From: DAOTXL01 sp034434895
GTDB lineage: Bacteria; Chloroflexota; Anaerolineae; JAAYZQ01
DNA length: 30,673 nt
NCBI GenBank assembly: GCA_034434895.1
Contig: DAOTYI010000236.1
Location: 1-30,673, forward strand
Direction of reading: 5' to 3'
Positions 15,646 to 23,773 of this stretch are shown here, one piece after another. Below the pieces are notes generated by a model. That model worked only from the letters and a program-made list of their open reading frames with translations. It did not search any database and was not told where the DNA came from. Position numbers and translations under genes: made by a program. Numbering within the stretch: position 1 is the stretch's first letter; every line of letters begins with the position of its first letter.

Positions 15646-15687
15646 GCAGAATGCGGAATGCGGAATGCGGAATGCGGAATGCGGAAT
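15646..15687. repeat. GCGGAAT heptamer array (6 copies)
   Basis: Six contiguous 7-bp units (first copy GCAGAAT, the others GCGGAAT) run from 15646 to 15687, 14 bp upstream of the fabF start, and would be in its mRNA leader. Related units occur at 21801-21817 and, inside recO, at 26394-26428. Confidence 0.95.
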
Positions 15688-15777
15688 GTACAGGATCACA
15701 TTCCTGGACCTTTATAACACCAGGTCGGGGGAAAGGATGCGTCGCCGGAGCGTAACTTTGGCCAGCATGGTGTGTTT

Positions 15778-15805
15778 ATTGTAACAAGCCTTGCCGCACC
15801 GTAAA
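15778..15805 (-). promoter_or_regulatory. Possible fabF operon promoter
   Basis: On the minus strand, TACAAT (15783-15778) is preceded by TTTACG (15805-15800, 4/6) at a spacing of 16 bp. It gives a leader of about 140 nt for fabF. The -35 box overlaps the first heptamer of the array at 15801-15837. No convincing plus-strand promoter for etfB was found in the same gap. Confidence 0.4.
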
Positions 15806-15837
15806 TCGTAAATCGTAAATCGCAAATCGCAAATCGC
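15801..15837. repeat. G(T/C)AAATC heptamer array (5 copies)
   Basis: Five 7-bp units (GTAAATC three times, GCAAATC twice) run from 15801 to 15835, followed by a partial GC. The array ends directly before the TTGGAGG ribosome-binding site (15838-15844) of etfB, so its copy number would set the distance between any upstream promoter and that site. Confidence 0.95.
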
Positions 15838-15849
15838 TTGGAGGCTTTC

Positions 15850-16740
15850 ATGCCGTACAACAGTGTGGTGCTGGTCAAGCAGGTGCCGGACACGGCCCAT
15901 ATCACCGGCCAGGCGATGAATGACGATGGCACGGTCAACCGGGCCGCGTTGCCGGCCATCTTTAACCCGGAGGACCTCAACGCCCTGGAGATGGCCCTGC
16001 AGGTGAAGGAGCAGTATGGCGGCCGCGTCACCGTGCTGACGATGGGGCCACCCCGCGCCGCCGACGTGCTGCGTGAGGCCCTGTACCGGGGCGCCGACCG
16101 GGTCATCCTCTTTACCGACCGCAAGACCGCCGGTTCGGATACACAGGCCACGTCCTATGTGCTCAAATGTGCCGTGGAGAAGGTGGGGGACTATGACCTG
16201 GTTTTTTGCGGGCGGCAGGCGATAGACGGCGACACCGCCCAGGTGGGGCCCCAGGTGGCGGAAAAGCTGGGCCTGCCGCAGATCACCTGCGCCGAGGCGA
16301 TCGAAGAGCTGCGGGAGGGCCAGATCGTCGTCCGCCGGGCGCTGCCGCTGAGCACCGAAACGGTCCGGTGCAGCCTGCCCTGCCTGCTGACTGTGGTCGC
16401 CTCGGCCAATCGGCCCCGCCCCCCTTCGGCGCGGCGGATGATGGCCTGCAAGCTGGCCGCGACCCCCTTTGACTATCCCGAACTCCTGCGGCGATGGCCA
16501 GAGTTTGAGACCGAGACGGCCCTGGACCACTACCTGACGGAGCGGGGGCTCAAGATCGAAGTCTGGGATGGGACCGACCTGGGCCTGGAGTACGGCCGGG
16601 TGGGCCTGGCCGGCTCGCCCACCAGGGTGCTCAAGGTGGACCTGGTTGTGTTGCACTCTCGGGACAGCAAAACCTTCGCCGCCGACGAGTCGGGAGTCGC
16701 CGCGTTGGTCCAGGAGTTGGTGCAGGAGTATGTGCTATGA
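15850..16740 (+). CDS. etfB: Electron transfer flavoprotein beta subunit
   Basis: EtfB pairs with EtfA to carry electrons from acyl-CoA dehydrogenases. The ATG at 15850 has TTGGAGG 5 nt upstream. At 296 residues it is longer than mitochondrial-type EtfB (about 255). Motifs include VVLVKQVPDT at the N-terminus, FNPEDLNALE, the nucleotide-binding segment FCGRQAIDGDTAQVGPQVAE, and GLAGSPTRVLKVD near the C-terminus. The length and C-terminal region recall the long EtfB proteins associated with electron bifurcation, but this cannot be settled by eye. The stop overlaps etfA in ATGA fashion. Confidence 0.92.
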   Translation: MPYNSVVLVKQVPDTAHITGQAMNDDGTVNRAALPAIFNPEDLNALEMALQVKEQYGGRVTVLTMGPPRAADVLREALYRGADRVILFTDRKTAGSDTQATSYVLKCAVEKVGDYDLVFCGRQAIDGDTAQVGPQVAEKLGLPQITCAEAIEELREGQIVVRRALPLSTETVRCSLPCLLTVVASANRPRPPSARRMMACKLAATPFDYPELLRRWPEFETETALDHYLTERGLKIEVWDGTDLGLEYGRVGLAGSPTRVLKVDLVVLHSRDSKTFAADESGVAALVQELVQEYVL

Positions 16741-17753
16741 CCGCCGGTCGTGAAGTCTGGGTTTTCATTGAACAGGAGGAAGGCCGGATCGCTCCGGTCA
16801 GCCTGGAACTGCTGGGCAAGGCGCGGGAACTGGCCGACCGGTTGGGCGGTCAGGTGTGCGCTCTGCTGCCGGGCGATGGGGTGGCTCCTCTGGCGCAGCA
16901 GGTCATCCACTACGGGGCAGACCGGGTGCTGCTGGCCGACCACCCCGAGCTGGCCCTCTACCGTACCCTGCCCTACGCGCGGGTGGCGATCGAGCTGGTG
17001 CGGCAGCGGAAACCTGCCATCTTTCTACTGGGTGCCACCCCGGTCGGCCGGGATCTGGCCCCCCGCATTGCCAGCGCTGTCTCGGCCGGCCTGACCGCCG
17101 ACTGCACCGACCTGCGGATCGGCGACTATGAGCGCCAGGGCAGGGTGTACCACGACCTGCTGTACCAGATCCGCCCAGCCTTTGGTGGCAACATGATCGC
17201 CACCATTGTCACCCCCGACAGTCAGCCGCAGATGGCCACGGTCCGCGAGGGGGTGATGAGGCTGGGTGAACCGGACAGGAGGCGACATGGGGTGGTGGAA
17301 CGGATTGAACCCTGTTTCAACAGCCGCGATCTCGACCTGCAGGTGCTCAGGCGGGAGGTTCGACTGCCCCAGGTGGACCTGAAGAACGCCCAGGTCATCG
17401 TCGCCGGTGGGATGGGGGTGGGCAGCAAGGAGAATTTTCGTCTTATCCACGAGCTGGCCGAAGTGCTGGGGGGGCAGGTGGCGGCCTCCCGCGCGGCGGT
17501 GGATGCCGGCTTTATTTCCCCTGAGCACCAGGTGGGTCAGACCGGCGTCACGGTGCGACCCCGGCTGTATATCGCCTGTGGCATCTCGGGCGCGGTCCAA
17601 CATCGCGCCGGGATGGACCAGTCGGCCAAGATCGTGGCCATCAACACCGACCCCAACGCTCCCATCTTCCAGATCGCCCATTACAAGATTGTCGGCGATC
17701 TGCGCACCATCATCCCGCAGATGATCCGCGCCTATCGCCAGCAGGGCAGATAA
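16737..17753 (+). CDS. etfA: Electron transfer flavoprotein alpha subunit
   Basis: EtfA holds the FAD that shuttles electrons between acyl-CoA dehydrogenase and acceptor. The 338-residue product has an N-terminal nucleotide-binding-like domain and the C-terminal FAD domain with SRAAVDAGF, HQVGQTGVTVRPRLYIACG, ISGAVQHRAGM and IVAINTDPNAPIF. The segment RPAFGGNMIATIV followed by PQMATVREGVM resembles clostridial-type EtfA proteins. The ATG overlaps the etfB stop by 4 nt. The acyl-CoA dehydrogenase gene follows 34 nt later. Confidence 0.93.
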   Translation: MTAGREVWVFIEQEEGRIAPVSLELLGKARELADRLGGQVCALLPGDGVAPLAQQVIHYGADRVLLADHPELALYRTLPYARVAIELVRQRKPAIFLLGATPVGRDLAPRIASAVSAGLTADCTDLRIGDYERQGRVYHDLLYQIRPAFGGNMIATIVTPDSQPQMATVREGVMRLGEPDRRRHGVVERIEPCFNSRDLDLQVLRREVRLPQVDLKNAQVIVAGGMGVGSKENFRLIHELAEVLGGQVAASRAAVDAGFISPEHQVGQTGVTVRPRLYIACGISGAVQHRAGMDQSAKIVAINTDPNAPIFQIAHYKIVGDLRTIIPQMIRAYRQQGR

Positions 17754-17787
17754 GGGGCCAGGGGGAAACCCTCAATAGGGAGCTGAC

Positions 17788-19506
17788 ATGGTAGACAATT
17801 TCTTTACCGATAACCCTGACTTGCAGTACCGCCTGGAGCGGCTGGGGCTGGAGGAGGCGGTGGCCATCCTGGAAGAGGGCTACCGCTATCACCGCGACTA
17901 TCCGGGCGCGCCGCGCCACTATGCCGATGCCCTGGACAACTACCGGCTGTTGCTCCAGGTGCTGGGGGAGGTCTGTGCCGGGCGGATCGCGCCCCGCGCC
18001 GCCGAGGCGGACGAGCAGGGCGCCCGGTTCCACGCCGGCCGGGTCACCTACGCCGAGGCCACGCAGGAAGGCCTCCATCTGCTGCGCCAGGCCGGTTTGA
18101 TGGGAGCCATGTTGCCCTGGGAGTATGGCGGGCTGAACCTGCCGGAGACGATCTTGCAGATGATGATCGAGATCATCTCCCGCGCTGATCCGGCGCTGAT
18201 GTCCATCTTTGGCCTGCAAGAGATCGCCTCCACCCTGGCCGAATATGGCGATGAGGAGATAAAGGCTCGTCTCCTGCCCCGCTTTGCCCGGGGGGAAGTA
18301 ACCGGGGCGATGGCCCTCACCGAGCCGGAGGCCGGCTCCGACCTGGGCGCGGTGCAGACCCGGGCCATCTGGGACGAGGCGGCCGGGGTATGGCGGCTCA
18401 ACGGCGTCAAACGGTTTATCACCAACGGCTGTGCCGGGGTTCTGCTGGTGCTGGCCCGCTCCGAGGAGGGTTCCACCGATGCCCGCGGCCTTTCCCTGTT
18501 CGTGGTGGAGGCCGACGAGACGGTGCATATCCGCCGCATCGAGAACAAGCTGGGCCTGCACGCCTCGCCCACCTGCGAATTGCAGTTCTGCGACACACCC
18601 GCCCGCCTGGTGGGCCAGCGCCGCTATGGGCTGATCCGCTACACCTGGTCGCTGATGAACGGGGCCCGGATCGCGGTGGCAGCTCAGGCGGTGGGGATCG
18701 CCGAGGCTGCCTGCCGCGAAGCCTGCCAGTATGCCCAAAAACGGGTGCAGTTTGGCCGGACCATTGACCGCATTCCGGCTGTGGCCCGCCTGCTGCTCTC
18801 CATGCGGAGTGAGATCGAAACGACCCGGGCGCTGGTCTACGAGACCGGGCGTTGGGTGGACCTGAAGAAGGCATACGAACGCCTGCAAAGGCAGAGGCCC
18901 CTGACCCCTCAGGAGCAGGGGCGGCTCAAACGGGCGGAGCGAATGGCGGCGGTGCTGACCCCGCTGGCCAAGTACCACGCGACCGAGATGGGCAACCGGG
19001 TCTGCTACCAGGCCATGCAGGTCCACGGTGGCGCCGGCTATATGCGCGAGTTCAATGTGGAACGCCACTGGCGCGATATGCGCGTGACCAGCATCTACGA
19101 GGGCACCAGCCAGCTTCAGATCGTGGCCGCCACCGGCCCCCTGCTGGGCCATGCCCTGGATGGCCTGTTCGACGAATGGGCAGCCGAAGAGTATGGCCCC
19201 CATCTGGCCGGACTCAAACGGGAGATGGAGGAGGCCACAGCGCTGTTCAACCGCTCCATAGACCACCTGAAGGAACAGGACAATGGGGAGTTGATTGACT
19301 ACTATGCCGCCGATCTGGCCGACATGGCGGTCTGCCTGCTGACCTCGTGGCTGGCCTTGCGCGACGCACGGGCGACGGAGAGAAAGCAAGAGCTGGCCCG
19401 CCTCTATCTCGGCCAGGCGCTGCCCGACTTTCGGGGGCACCTGGCCGCCCTTCAGGCCGGCGATCCAACCCCCTTGCGGGCCAGGGACCTGCTCCTGGCC
19501 GGGTAA
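17788..19506 (+). CDS. Acyl-CoA dehydrogenase family protein, long form
   Basis: This FAD-dependent acyl-CoA oxidising enzyme passes electrons to the adjacent EtfAB. At 572 residues it is much longer than short-chain types (about 380). It has about 45 extra N-terminal residues and a C-terminal helical extension of about 120 residues. Core motifs are TEPEAGSDLGAV (FAD/substrate binding), KRFITNG, QYAQKRVQFG, VHGGAGYMREFNVER and the catalytic-base motif SIYEGTSQLQ with Glu438. AGGGAG (17777-17782) lies 5 nt before the ATG. It is the last gene of the etf operon, closed by the terminator at 19510-19541. Chain-length preference cannot be read from the sequence. Confidence 0.9.
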   Translation: MVDNFFTDNPDLQYRLERLGLEEAVAILEEGYRYHRDYPGAPRHYADALDNYRLLLQVLGEVCAGRIAPRAAEADEQGARFHAGRVTYAEATQEGLHLLRQAGLMGAMLPWEYGGLNLPETILQMMIEIISRADPALMSIFGLQEIASTLAEYGDEEIKARLLPRFARGEVTGAMALTEPEAGSDLGAVQTRAIWDEAAGVWRLNGVKRFITNGCAGVLLVLARSEEGSTDARGLSLFVVEADETVHIRRIENKLGLHASPTCELQFCDTPARLVGQRRYGLIRYTWSLMNGARIAVAAQAVGIAEAACREACQYAQKRVQFGRTIDRIPAVARLLLSMRSEIETTRALVYETGRWVDLKKAYERLQRQRPLTPQEQGRLKRAERMAAVLTPLAKYHATEMGNRVCYQAMQVHGGAGYMREFNVERHWRDMRVTSIYEGTSQLQIVAATGPLLGHALDGLFDEWAAEEYGPHLAGLKREMEEATALFNRSIDHLKEQDNGELIDYYAADLADMAVCLLTSWLALRDARATERKQELARLYLGQALPDFRGHLAALQAGDPTPLRARDLLLAG

Positions 19507-19509
19507 CCC

Positions 19510-19541
19510 GTAGCACAGGATGAATCCTGTGCTACTTTTTT
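19510..19541 (+). terminator. Rho-independent terminator of the etf operon
   Basis: GTAGCACAGGA (19510-19520) pairs perfectly with TCCTGTGCTAC (19525-19535) around a TGAA loop, followed by six T (19536-19541). The last two T are also the first two bases of the next promoter's -35 box. Confidence 0.93.
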
Positions 19542-19568
19542 GACAAAGCCCCCGGCCGGTGCTACAAT
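19540..19568 (+). promoter_or_regulatory. Promoter of the CysQ-like gene
   Basis: TTGACA (19540-19545) and TACAAT (19563-19568) are separated by exactly 17 bp. The start would be near 19575, about 16 nt before the ATG at 19591. The -35 overlaps the T tract of the preceding terminator. Confidence 0.85.
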
Positions 19569-19590
19569 CAGCCACAGGGGCCTGGAGAGA

Positions 19591-20442
19591 ATGGGAGTTG
19601 ACTCGCTGCGGCGCGAACTCGATGTGGCCGTGCGCCTGGCCCAGCGGGCCGGCGATCTGATTATGGGCCATTATCAGACCGGCCTGGCCGTGGATCACAA
19701 GGCCCGGCGCGAACCGGTCACCGCTGCCGACCGCGTTGCCGATGAGATCATCGTCGCCGGCCTGCGCGATGCGTTCCCCGCTGATGGCCTGCTCACCGAA
19801 GAGTCGGACGATGACCTGGCGCGTCTGAAAAAGGAGCGGGTGTGGATCGTAGACCCGCTGGACGGCACGATTGAGTTCATCGCCGGGACAGGCGAATTTG
19901 CGGTCCAGATCGCCCTGGCAGTGGGTGGCTACCCGGCATTGGGGGTGGTCTATCAGCCGGCCAGAGGGCAGCTCTTTTATGCGGTGCAGGGCCAGGGTGC
20001 CTGGCAGGTGTACCAGGGCCGGACGACACCTCTGCGCGTCTCGACGGTGGCCGAGCCGGCCAGGATGTGCCTGGTGATCAGCCGTTCCCATGATTCAGAC
20101 CTGATTGAGGCCGCCCGTCAGGCGCTGGGCATCGGGTCGGTCAAGCGGGTGGGCAGTGTCGGCCTCAAGGTGAGTCTGGTAGCTGGTGGGGCGTGCGATC
20201 TGTATCTGGCGACGAGCCGCTCCAAGGAGTGGGATCTGTGTGCTCCCCATGCCCTGCTTCTGGAAGCAGGGGGTGTCCTGACCAACCTGTGGGGCGAGCC
20301 GCTGATCTATAACAAACCGGATGTGGTTGAGTGCCATGGCCTCATCGCCAGCAACGGCCTGGCCCACGGCCAGATCGTCGAGGTCCTGGCCTCCCTGCGT
20401 GAAATGTGTTTACCGCCGAGAACGCAGAGAGCGCTGAGATGA
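19591..20442 (+). CDS. Inositol-monophosphatase family protein, CysQ-like
   Basis: This 283-residue Mg-dependent phosphatase has the family signatures VTAADRVADE, LTEES (metal Glu), WIVDPLDGT (metal-binding Asp pair) and EWDLCAPHALLLEAGG. The DPLDGTIEF context, with a Phe following, resembles 3'(2'),5'-bisphosphate nucleotidases (CysQ), which recycle PAP from sulfate assimilation, more than inositol-1-phosphatases. The ATG at 19591 is set by the promoter (start near 19575) and GGAG just upstream; longer reads would begin before the transcript. The last 11 or so residues (LPPRTQRALR) are encoded by the left arm of an inverted repeat (20408-20438) and are probably not functional. Confidence 0.85.
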   Translation: MGVDSLRRELDVAVRLAQRAGDLIMGHYQTGLAVDHKARREPVTAADRVADEIIVAGLRDAFPADGLLTEESDDDLARLKKERVWIVDPLDGTIEFIAGTGEFAVQIALAVGGYPALGVVYQPARGQLFYAVQGQGAWQVYQGRTTPLRVSTVAEPARMCLVISRSHDSDLIEAARQALGIGSVKRVGSVGLKVSLVAGGACDLYLATSRSKEWDLCAPHALLLEAGGVLTNLWGEPLIYNKPDVVECHGLIASNGLAHGQIVEVLASLREMCLPPRTQRALR

Positions 20443-20537
20443 AAGAACGGGAAAATCTAGATCAGAAAGGATGGCATTCGCCGGGTGGTGAATGACTTTC
20501 CAGATTCTCTGCGTTCTCCGCGGGCTCTGCGGTAAAC
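20408..20537. repeat. Inverted-repeat element with 9-bp periodic arms
   Basis: The left arm (20408-20438, GTTTACCGCCGAGAACGCAG...) and right arm (20505-20537, ending ...GGCTCTGCGGTAAAC) are inverted copies built of NNCGCNGAG-type 9-bp units. The left arm forms the 3' end of the CysQ-like gene, and the right arm lies before the lipoprotein start. It is the same family as the inner palindrome at 2402-2462. Confidence 0.8.
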
Positions 20538-20554
20538 AGATACCTTTTGGGCGA

Positions 20555-21793
20555 ATGAAGGGTCGTCGGTCGGGTGGCAGGTGGCGGCTCCTGCTGTGGC
20601 TGTCCCTGTTGCCGGCGCTGCTGGCCTGCGACGGACAGCCGGCCCTGCTCTCCACCCCTACGGTCCCGGATAGCAGCCCAATCGCGCCCGTGGTGTCCCC
20701 CACGCCCGACATCCCGGCGGTCGATCTGACGCTGGCCGAGGGGGATGTAACCGTGGCTCCGCTCCCTTTACGGGCCGGGTTCCCCTTCACCATAACTGCC
20801 GCGATCCACAACAACAGCCCTCTTCCGGCAACCGACGTGCCGGTGATGGTCTACATCTCGGCTGCCCAGGAACAGATCGGCTTTACGCCTTTCCTACAGG
20901 TGTTCACCGTCACGTTGCCGGCGACCCGCTCCCTGCCGCTGACTGTGCCTGTGTACTGGAACTTTGCCGGGGGGGAACATCAGCTCTGGATGCAGGTCAA
21001 CCGCCTGCCCACTGCCTGGCAGGCCCGCACCCCCATCTGGCCGGAAGCCAATATCGAGGACAATGCTGTGCGCCTGGAGCTGATGATCGAGCCGTTCGAC
21101 GCCTACACCAGCAACCTGTGTCCGGGCCGTGTGGATGTGGAGGTCGGGCCGGCCGATCTGGGGCTCGAACCGGATGCCCGCCGGGTGTGGGTTCGGGTGC
21201 ACAACGTGGGCAACCAGGCGGTGTACAACCTGCCGGTAGTGGTCATCGGTGCGCAGTTGGCCGGCATTGCCTACACCCCGATCATCCCCCCCTGTGGCGG
21301 TACAGCACAGGTGGCTGTGTCCCTGGATCGCCCCCCTCAGCGGGATGAATTGCTGGCCGTCCAGGTCAACCCGGTCGAGTGGAGCGGGGCGCTGCCGGAG
21401 GACGATTTCGACAACAACCGCGCGACCCTGGCCGTGAGCCTGGCATCCGGCGCGGTTCTTCCGCCAGGCGACCGCCTGGCAGAGTATGATTTCAGTCTGG
21501 ATCCGACCGACATCGAGTTGCCTGAACCGTGGCTCGCCCTGATCACAGTCCACAACCTGGGGACGCGGGATGCGGCCATGGTGCCGATCCGGATCGAGAA
21601 CCAGGCCGGCCGCAAGCTCACCGATGCCATCCCGTTGGTGCGGGGCAACGGCCTGGGTGTGGCAGCCTTTCGCATCGGCTACCTGTGGACGCGAGGGGGA
21701 ACACTCACCTTCACCGTCAACCCGGCGGACGCTAAAGGAGCCTACCCGGAGGTCAATCGGGACAACAATGTGGCCACCTTCACCCTGCCATGA
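20555..21793 (+). CDS. Lipoprotein with three CARDB-like domains
   Basis: This 412-residue protein is predicted to be exported and lipid-anchored. The ATG at 20555 begins a basic n-region (MKGRRSGGRWR), a hydrophobic core, and a lipobox LLAC with Cys25. A Ser/Pro/Thr-rich linker to about residue 55 leads to three beta-sandwich repeats of about 110-120 residues. Each ends in an acidic Asp-Asn signature followed by a strand: NIEDNAVRLEL, DDFDNNRATLAV and NRDNNVATFTL. This is the hallmark of CARDB-type (cell-adhesion-related) domains. Role is unknown, probably extracellular binding. The ribosome-binding site is weak. It may be transcribed with the CysQ-like gene. Confidence 0.8.
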   Translation: MKGRRSGGRWRLLLWLSLLPALLACDGQPALLSTPTVPDSSPIAPVVSPTPDIPAVDLTLAEGDVTVAPLPLRAGFPFTITAAIHNNSPLPATDVPVMVYISAAQEQIGFTPFLQVFTVTLPATRSLPLTVPVYWNFAGGEHQLWMQVNRLPTAWQARTPIWPEANIEDNAVRLELMIEPFDAYTSNLCPGRVDVEVGPADLGLEPDARRVWVRVHNVGNQAVYNLPVVVIGAQLAGIAYTPIIPPCGGTAQVAVSLDRPPQRDELLAVQVNPVEWSGALPEDDFDNNRATLAVSLASGAVLPPGDRLAEYDFSLDPTDIELPEPWLALITVHNLGTRDAAMVPIRIENQAGRKLTDAIPLVRGNGLGVAAFRIGYLWTRGGTLTFTVNPADAKGAYPEVNRDNNVATFTLP

Positions 21794-21817
21794 GCAATGC
21801 GGAATGCGGAATGCGGA
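21794..21817. repeat. GGAATGC heptamer array (short)
   Basis: CAATGC then GGAATGC twice (21801-21814) and a partial copy follow directly after the lipoprotein stop codon. The unit is the same, phase-shifted, as the array upstream of fabF. Confidence 0.85.
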
Positions 21818-21833
21818 GGGGGGAACTTTGGCT

Positions 21834-21862
21834 TTGACAGGGGGGCGGCGTTGTGTTATGAT
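21834..21862 (+). promoter_or_regulatory. Promoter of the exopolysaccharide genes
   Basis: TTGACA (21834-21839) and TATGAT (21857-21862, 5/6) have an exact 17-bp spacer. The leader to the glycosyltransferase start is about 110 nt, GC-rich, and contains no other recognised element. Confidence 0.8.
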
Positions 21863-21980
21863 AGCGACGTGTGGGGGGGAAGTGGTGGCGGGGTGACGCG
21901 GTGGTGCCCGGTTTCAGCCTGTCTCCGGCTTCCTTACACGGGCACAAAATAGGCTTTTGTCACGACCGAAGAAGGGTCCG

Positions 21981-23120
21981 TTGAGAGTTGCCATTGTCCA
22001 CGACTGGCTCAATCAAATCGGCGGGGCCGAGGCGGTGTTGGAAACGCTGGTGGAGCTCTTTCCCGGCGCGCCGATCTATACCTCCATCTACTGGCGGGAG
22101 GGGATGCCGGCTGCCTACCGCCGATGGGACATCCGCACCACCTGGCTGGACCGCCTGCCGGGCATCTACCGTCATCATCAACGCTACCTGCTGTTCTATC
22201 CGCTGGCCTTTGGTGGCCTGGAATTGCGCGACTACGATCTGGTCATTTCCAACAAGAGTGCCTTTTGCCTGGGGGTGCGCACCTGGCCGGGGGCCCATCA
22301 CCTCTGCTATTGCCTGACGCCGACCCGCTTTGTGTGGGATTTCGAGACCTATGTGCAGCGGGAGCAGGTGGGCAGGATGGCACAGCGGCTGGTGCGACCT
22401 TTTCTGGGCTGGCTGCGGCGTTGGGAGCAACAGGCGGCGGAGCGGGTGGAGTCTTTTGTTGCCATCTCTCACGAGGTGCAGGCGCGCATCCGTCGCTTCT
22501 ACCACCGCCCGTCGGAGGTCATCCATCCGCCGGTGGACACGGGGCGGTTCCGGCCGCCAGCGGACGGCAGCCACGGCGATTATTTTCTCGTCGTCTCGCG
22601 CCTGATCCCCTACAAACGGATCGATCTGGCGGTGCGGGCTTTTACCGACCTGGGGTTGCCGCTGTGGATCGCGGGCGATGGGCGCGACCGGGCCGGCCTG
22701 GAAGCGATGGCCGGGCCGAATGTGCGCTTCCTGGGGCGCGTGCCGGATGAGGAGCTGGGATCGCTCCTGGCCCACTGCCGGGCCTTTATCTTCCCCGGCC
22801 TGGAGGATTTTGGCATCGCCCCGGTCGAGGCTATGGCCGCCGGCCGGCCGGTGATCGCCTTTGCCGGGGGCGGCGCGCTGGATTATGTGGTCGAGGGGGT
22901 GACCGGGACCTTTTTTCACCAGCAGACGCCCGAAGCCCTGGCCGAGGCCGTCCACCGCTTCGACGACCGGGCCTTTGACCCGGCCACCATCCGGGCACAT
23001 GCGGAGCGGTTTGACACGAGCATATTCAAATCGAACCTGTGGGCTTTTATCGAAAAACAGGTGAGGGGGTTATGGAATTACGAGAGTACTGGCGCATCGT
23101 GTGGCGGCGTTGGTGGCTGA
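21981..23120 (+). CDS. Glycosyltransferase family 4 protein
   Basis: This 379-residue GT-B glycosyltransferase likely adds a sugar to a lipid-linked or exopolysaccharide precursor at the cytoplasmic face. The TTG at 21981 (RVAIVHDWL...) is chosen because GAAGGG lies 5 nt upstream; an earlier in-frame TTG at 21957 adds eight residues. Features are HDWLNQIGGAEAVLE (donor-loop region), LIPYKRIDLAVRAF, and the E-x7-E nucleotide-sugar motif in LEDFGIAPVEAMAAGRPV. It resembles mannosyltransferases of the WbaZ type, but the sugar is not certain. The 3' end overlaps the next gene by 49 nt; its last 20 or so residues look non-conserved. Confidence 0.88.
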   Translation: MRVAIVHDWLNQIGGAEAVLETLVELFPGAPIYTSIYWREGMPAAYRRWDIRTTWLDRLPGIYRHHQRYLLFYPLAFGGLELRDYDLVISNKSAFCLGVRTWPGAHHLCYCLTPTRFVWDFETYVQREQVGRMAQRLVRPFLGWLRRWEQQAAERVESFVAISHEVQARIRRFYHRPSEVIHPPVDTGRFRPPADGSHGDYFLVVSRLIPYKRIDLAVRAFTDLGLPLWIAGDGRDRAGLEAMAGPNVRFLGRVPDEELGSLLAHCRAFIFPGLEDFGIAPVEAMAAGRPVIAFAGGGALDYVVEGVTGTFFHQQTPEALAEAVHRFDDRAFDPATIRAHAERFDTSIFKSNLWAFIEKQVRGLWNYESTGASCGGVGG

Positions 23121-23773
23121 TCGCCGCCTTGCTGGGGGCCGTCCTGGCCGTCAGCCTGGCGACCTACCGGCCGCCCCCCCCGGTCTACCAGGCCACCATG
23201 CGCTTCGCCATCGGCATCGAGGGGGAGGAGCCGGTGAATGTCGTGTCGGGTGAGGGGCGGTCGGACGCCTGGCTGGCTTCGGAATACCTGGCCGACGATC
23301 TGAGCGAGGTGCTCAAGGGGGGGGATTTTGCGGCCCGCATCAGCCAGCGGGTTGGCTTCCCGGTGCCGGCGGGGACCATCTTTGCCAGCCGCGAGCACCG
23401 CATCATGACCGTGACCGTCACCTGGCCCGACCGCCAGCAGCTTCAGGCCCTCGCCGAGGCGGTGGGTGCGGCGGTGGACCAGGTTGGCCCGGACTATTTT
23501 CCCCAATTGGCCGGCGTCGAAGCCCGGGCGGTGTTGATTGATGGGCCGGGCATCGGCCCGGTGGGCCGCAGTCTCAAACAAAAGCTCGACCTGCCCATCC
23601 GCCTGTTCGTGGCTCTGGTGGCCGGCCTGGCTCTGGCCTTCCTGTGGGACTATCTCGACGACACCATCCGCGACCGCGCCGAGGTGGAAGCCTGGGGCGT
23701 GGCCGTGCTGGGCGAGATCCCACGCCAGAGGAGGCGGTGGACCGGGCAGATTTTGAGAAGCCGGCGAACTTGA
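23072..23773 (+). CDS. Wzz-type chain-length/polysaccharide copolymerase protein (first)
   Basis: This 233-residue inner-membrane protein has the Wzz layout: a short cytosolic N-terminus (MELREYWRIVWRRWW), TM1 at about residues 14-33, a periplasmic domain of about 140 residues, and TM2 at about 172-190, followed by a short cytosolic tail rich in Arg. Such proteins regulate polysaccharide length and pair with BY-kinases. The ATG at 23072 has AGGGGG close upstream and overlaps the glycosyltransferase gene by 49 nt. There is no kinase domain; the ATPase is encoded separately at 24861. Confidence 0.75.
   Translation: MELREYWRIVWRRWWLIAALLGAVLAVSLATYRPPPPVYQATMRFAIGIEGEEPVNVVSGEGRSDAWLASEYLADDLSEVLKGGDFAARISQRVGFPVPAGTIFASREHRIMTVTVTWPDRQQLQALAEAVGAAVDQVGPDYFPQLAGVEARAVLIDGPGIGPVGRSLKQKLDLPIRLFVALVAGLALAFLWDYLDDTIRDRAEVEAWGVAVLGEIPRQRRRWTGQILRSRRT

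Noticed and set aside
15700..15849. Plus-strand promoter for etfB
   Set aside because: Candidate boxes (for example TTATAAC, TTGTAA ... TAAATC) match poorly or at wrong spacing.
17710..20091. 793-codon minus-strand open frame opposite the acyl-CoA dehydrogenase and CysQ-like gene
   Set aside because: It crosses a perfect terminator and promoter of the plus strand, and its composition is that of a shadow frame.
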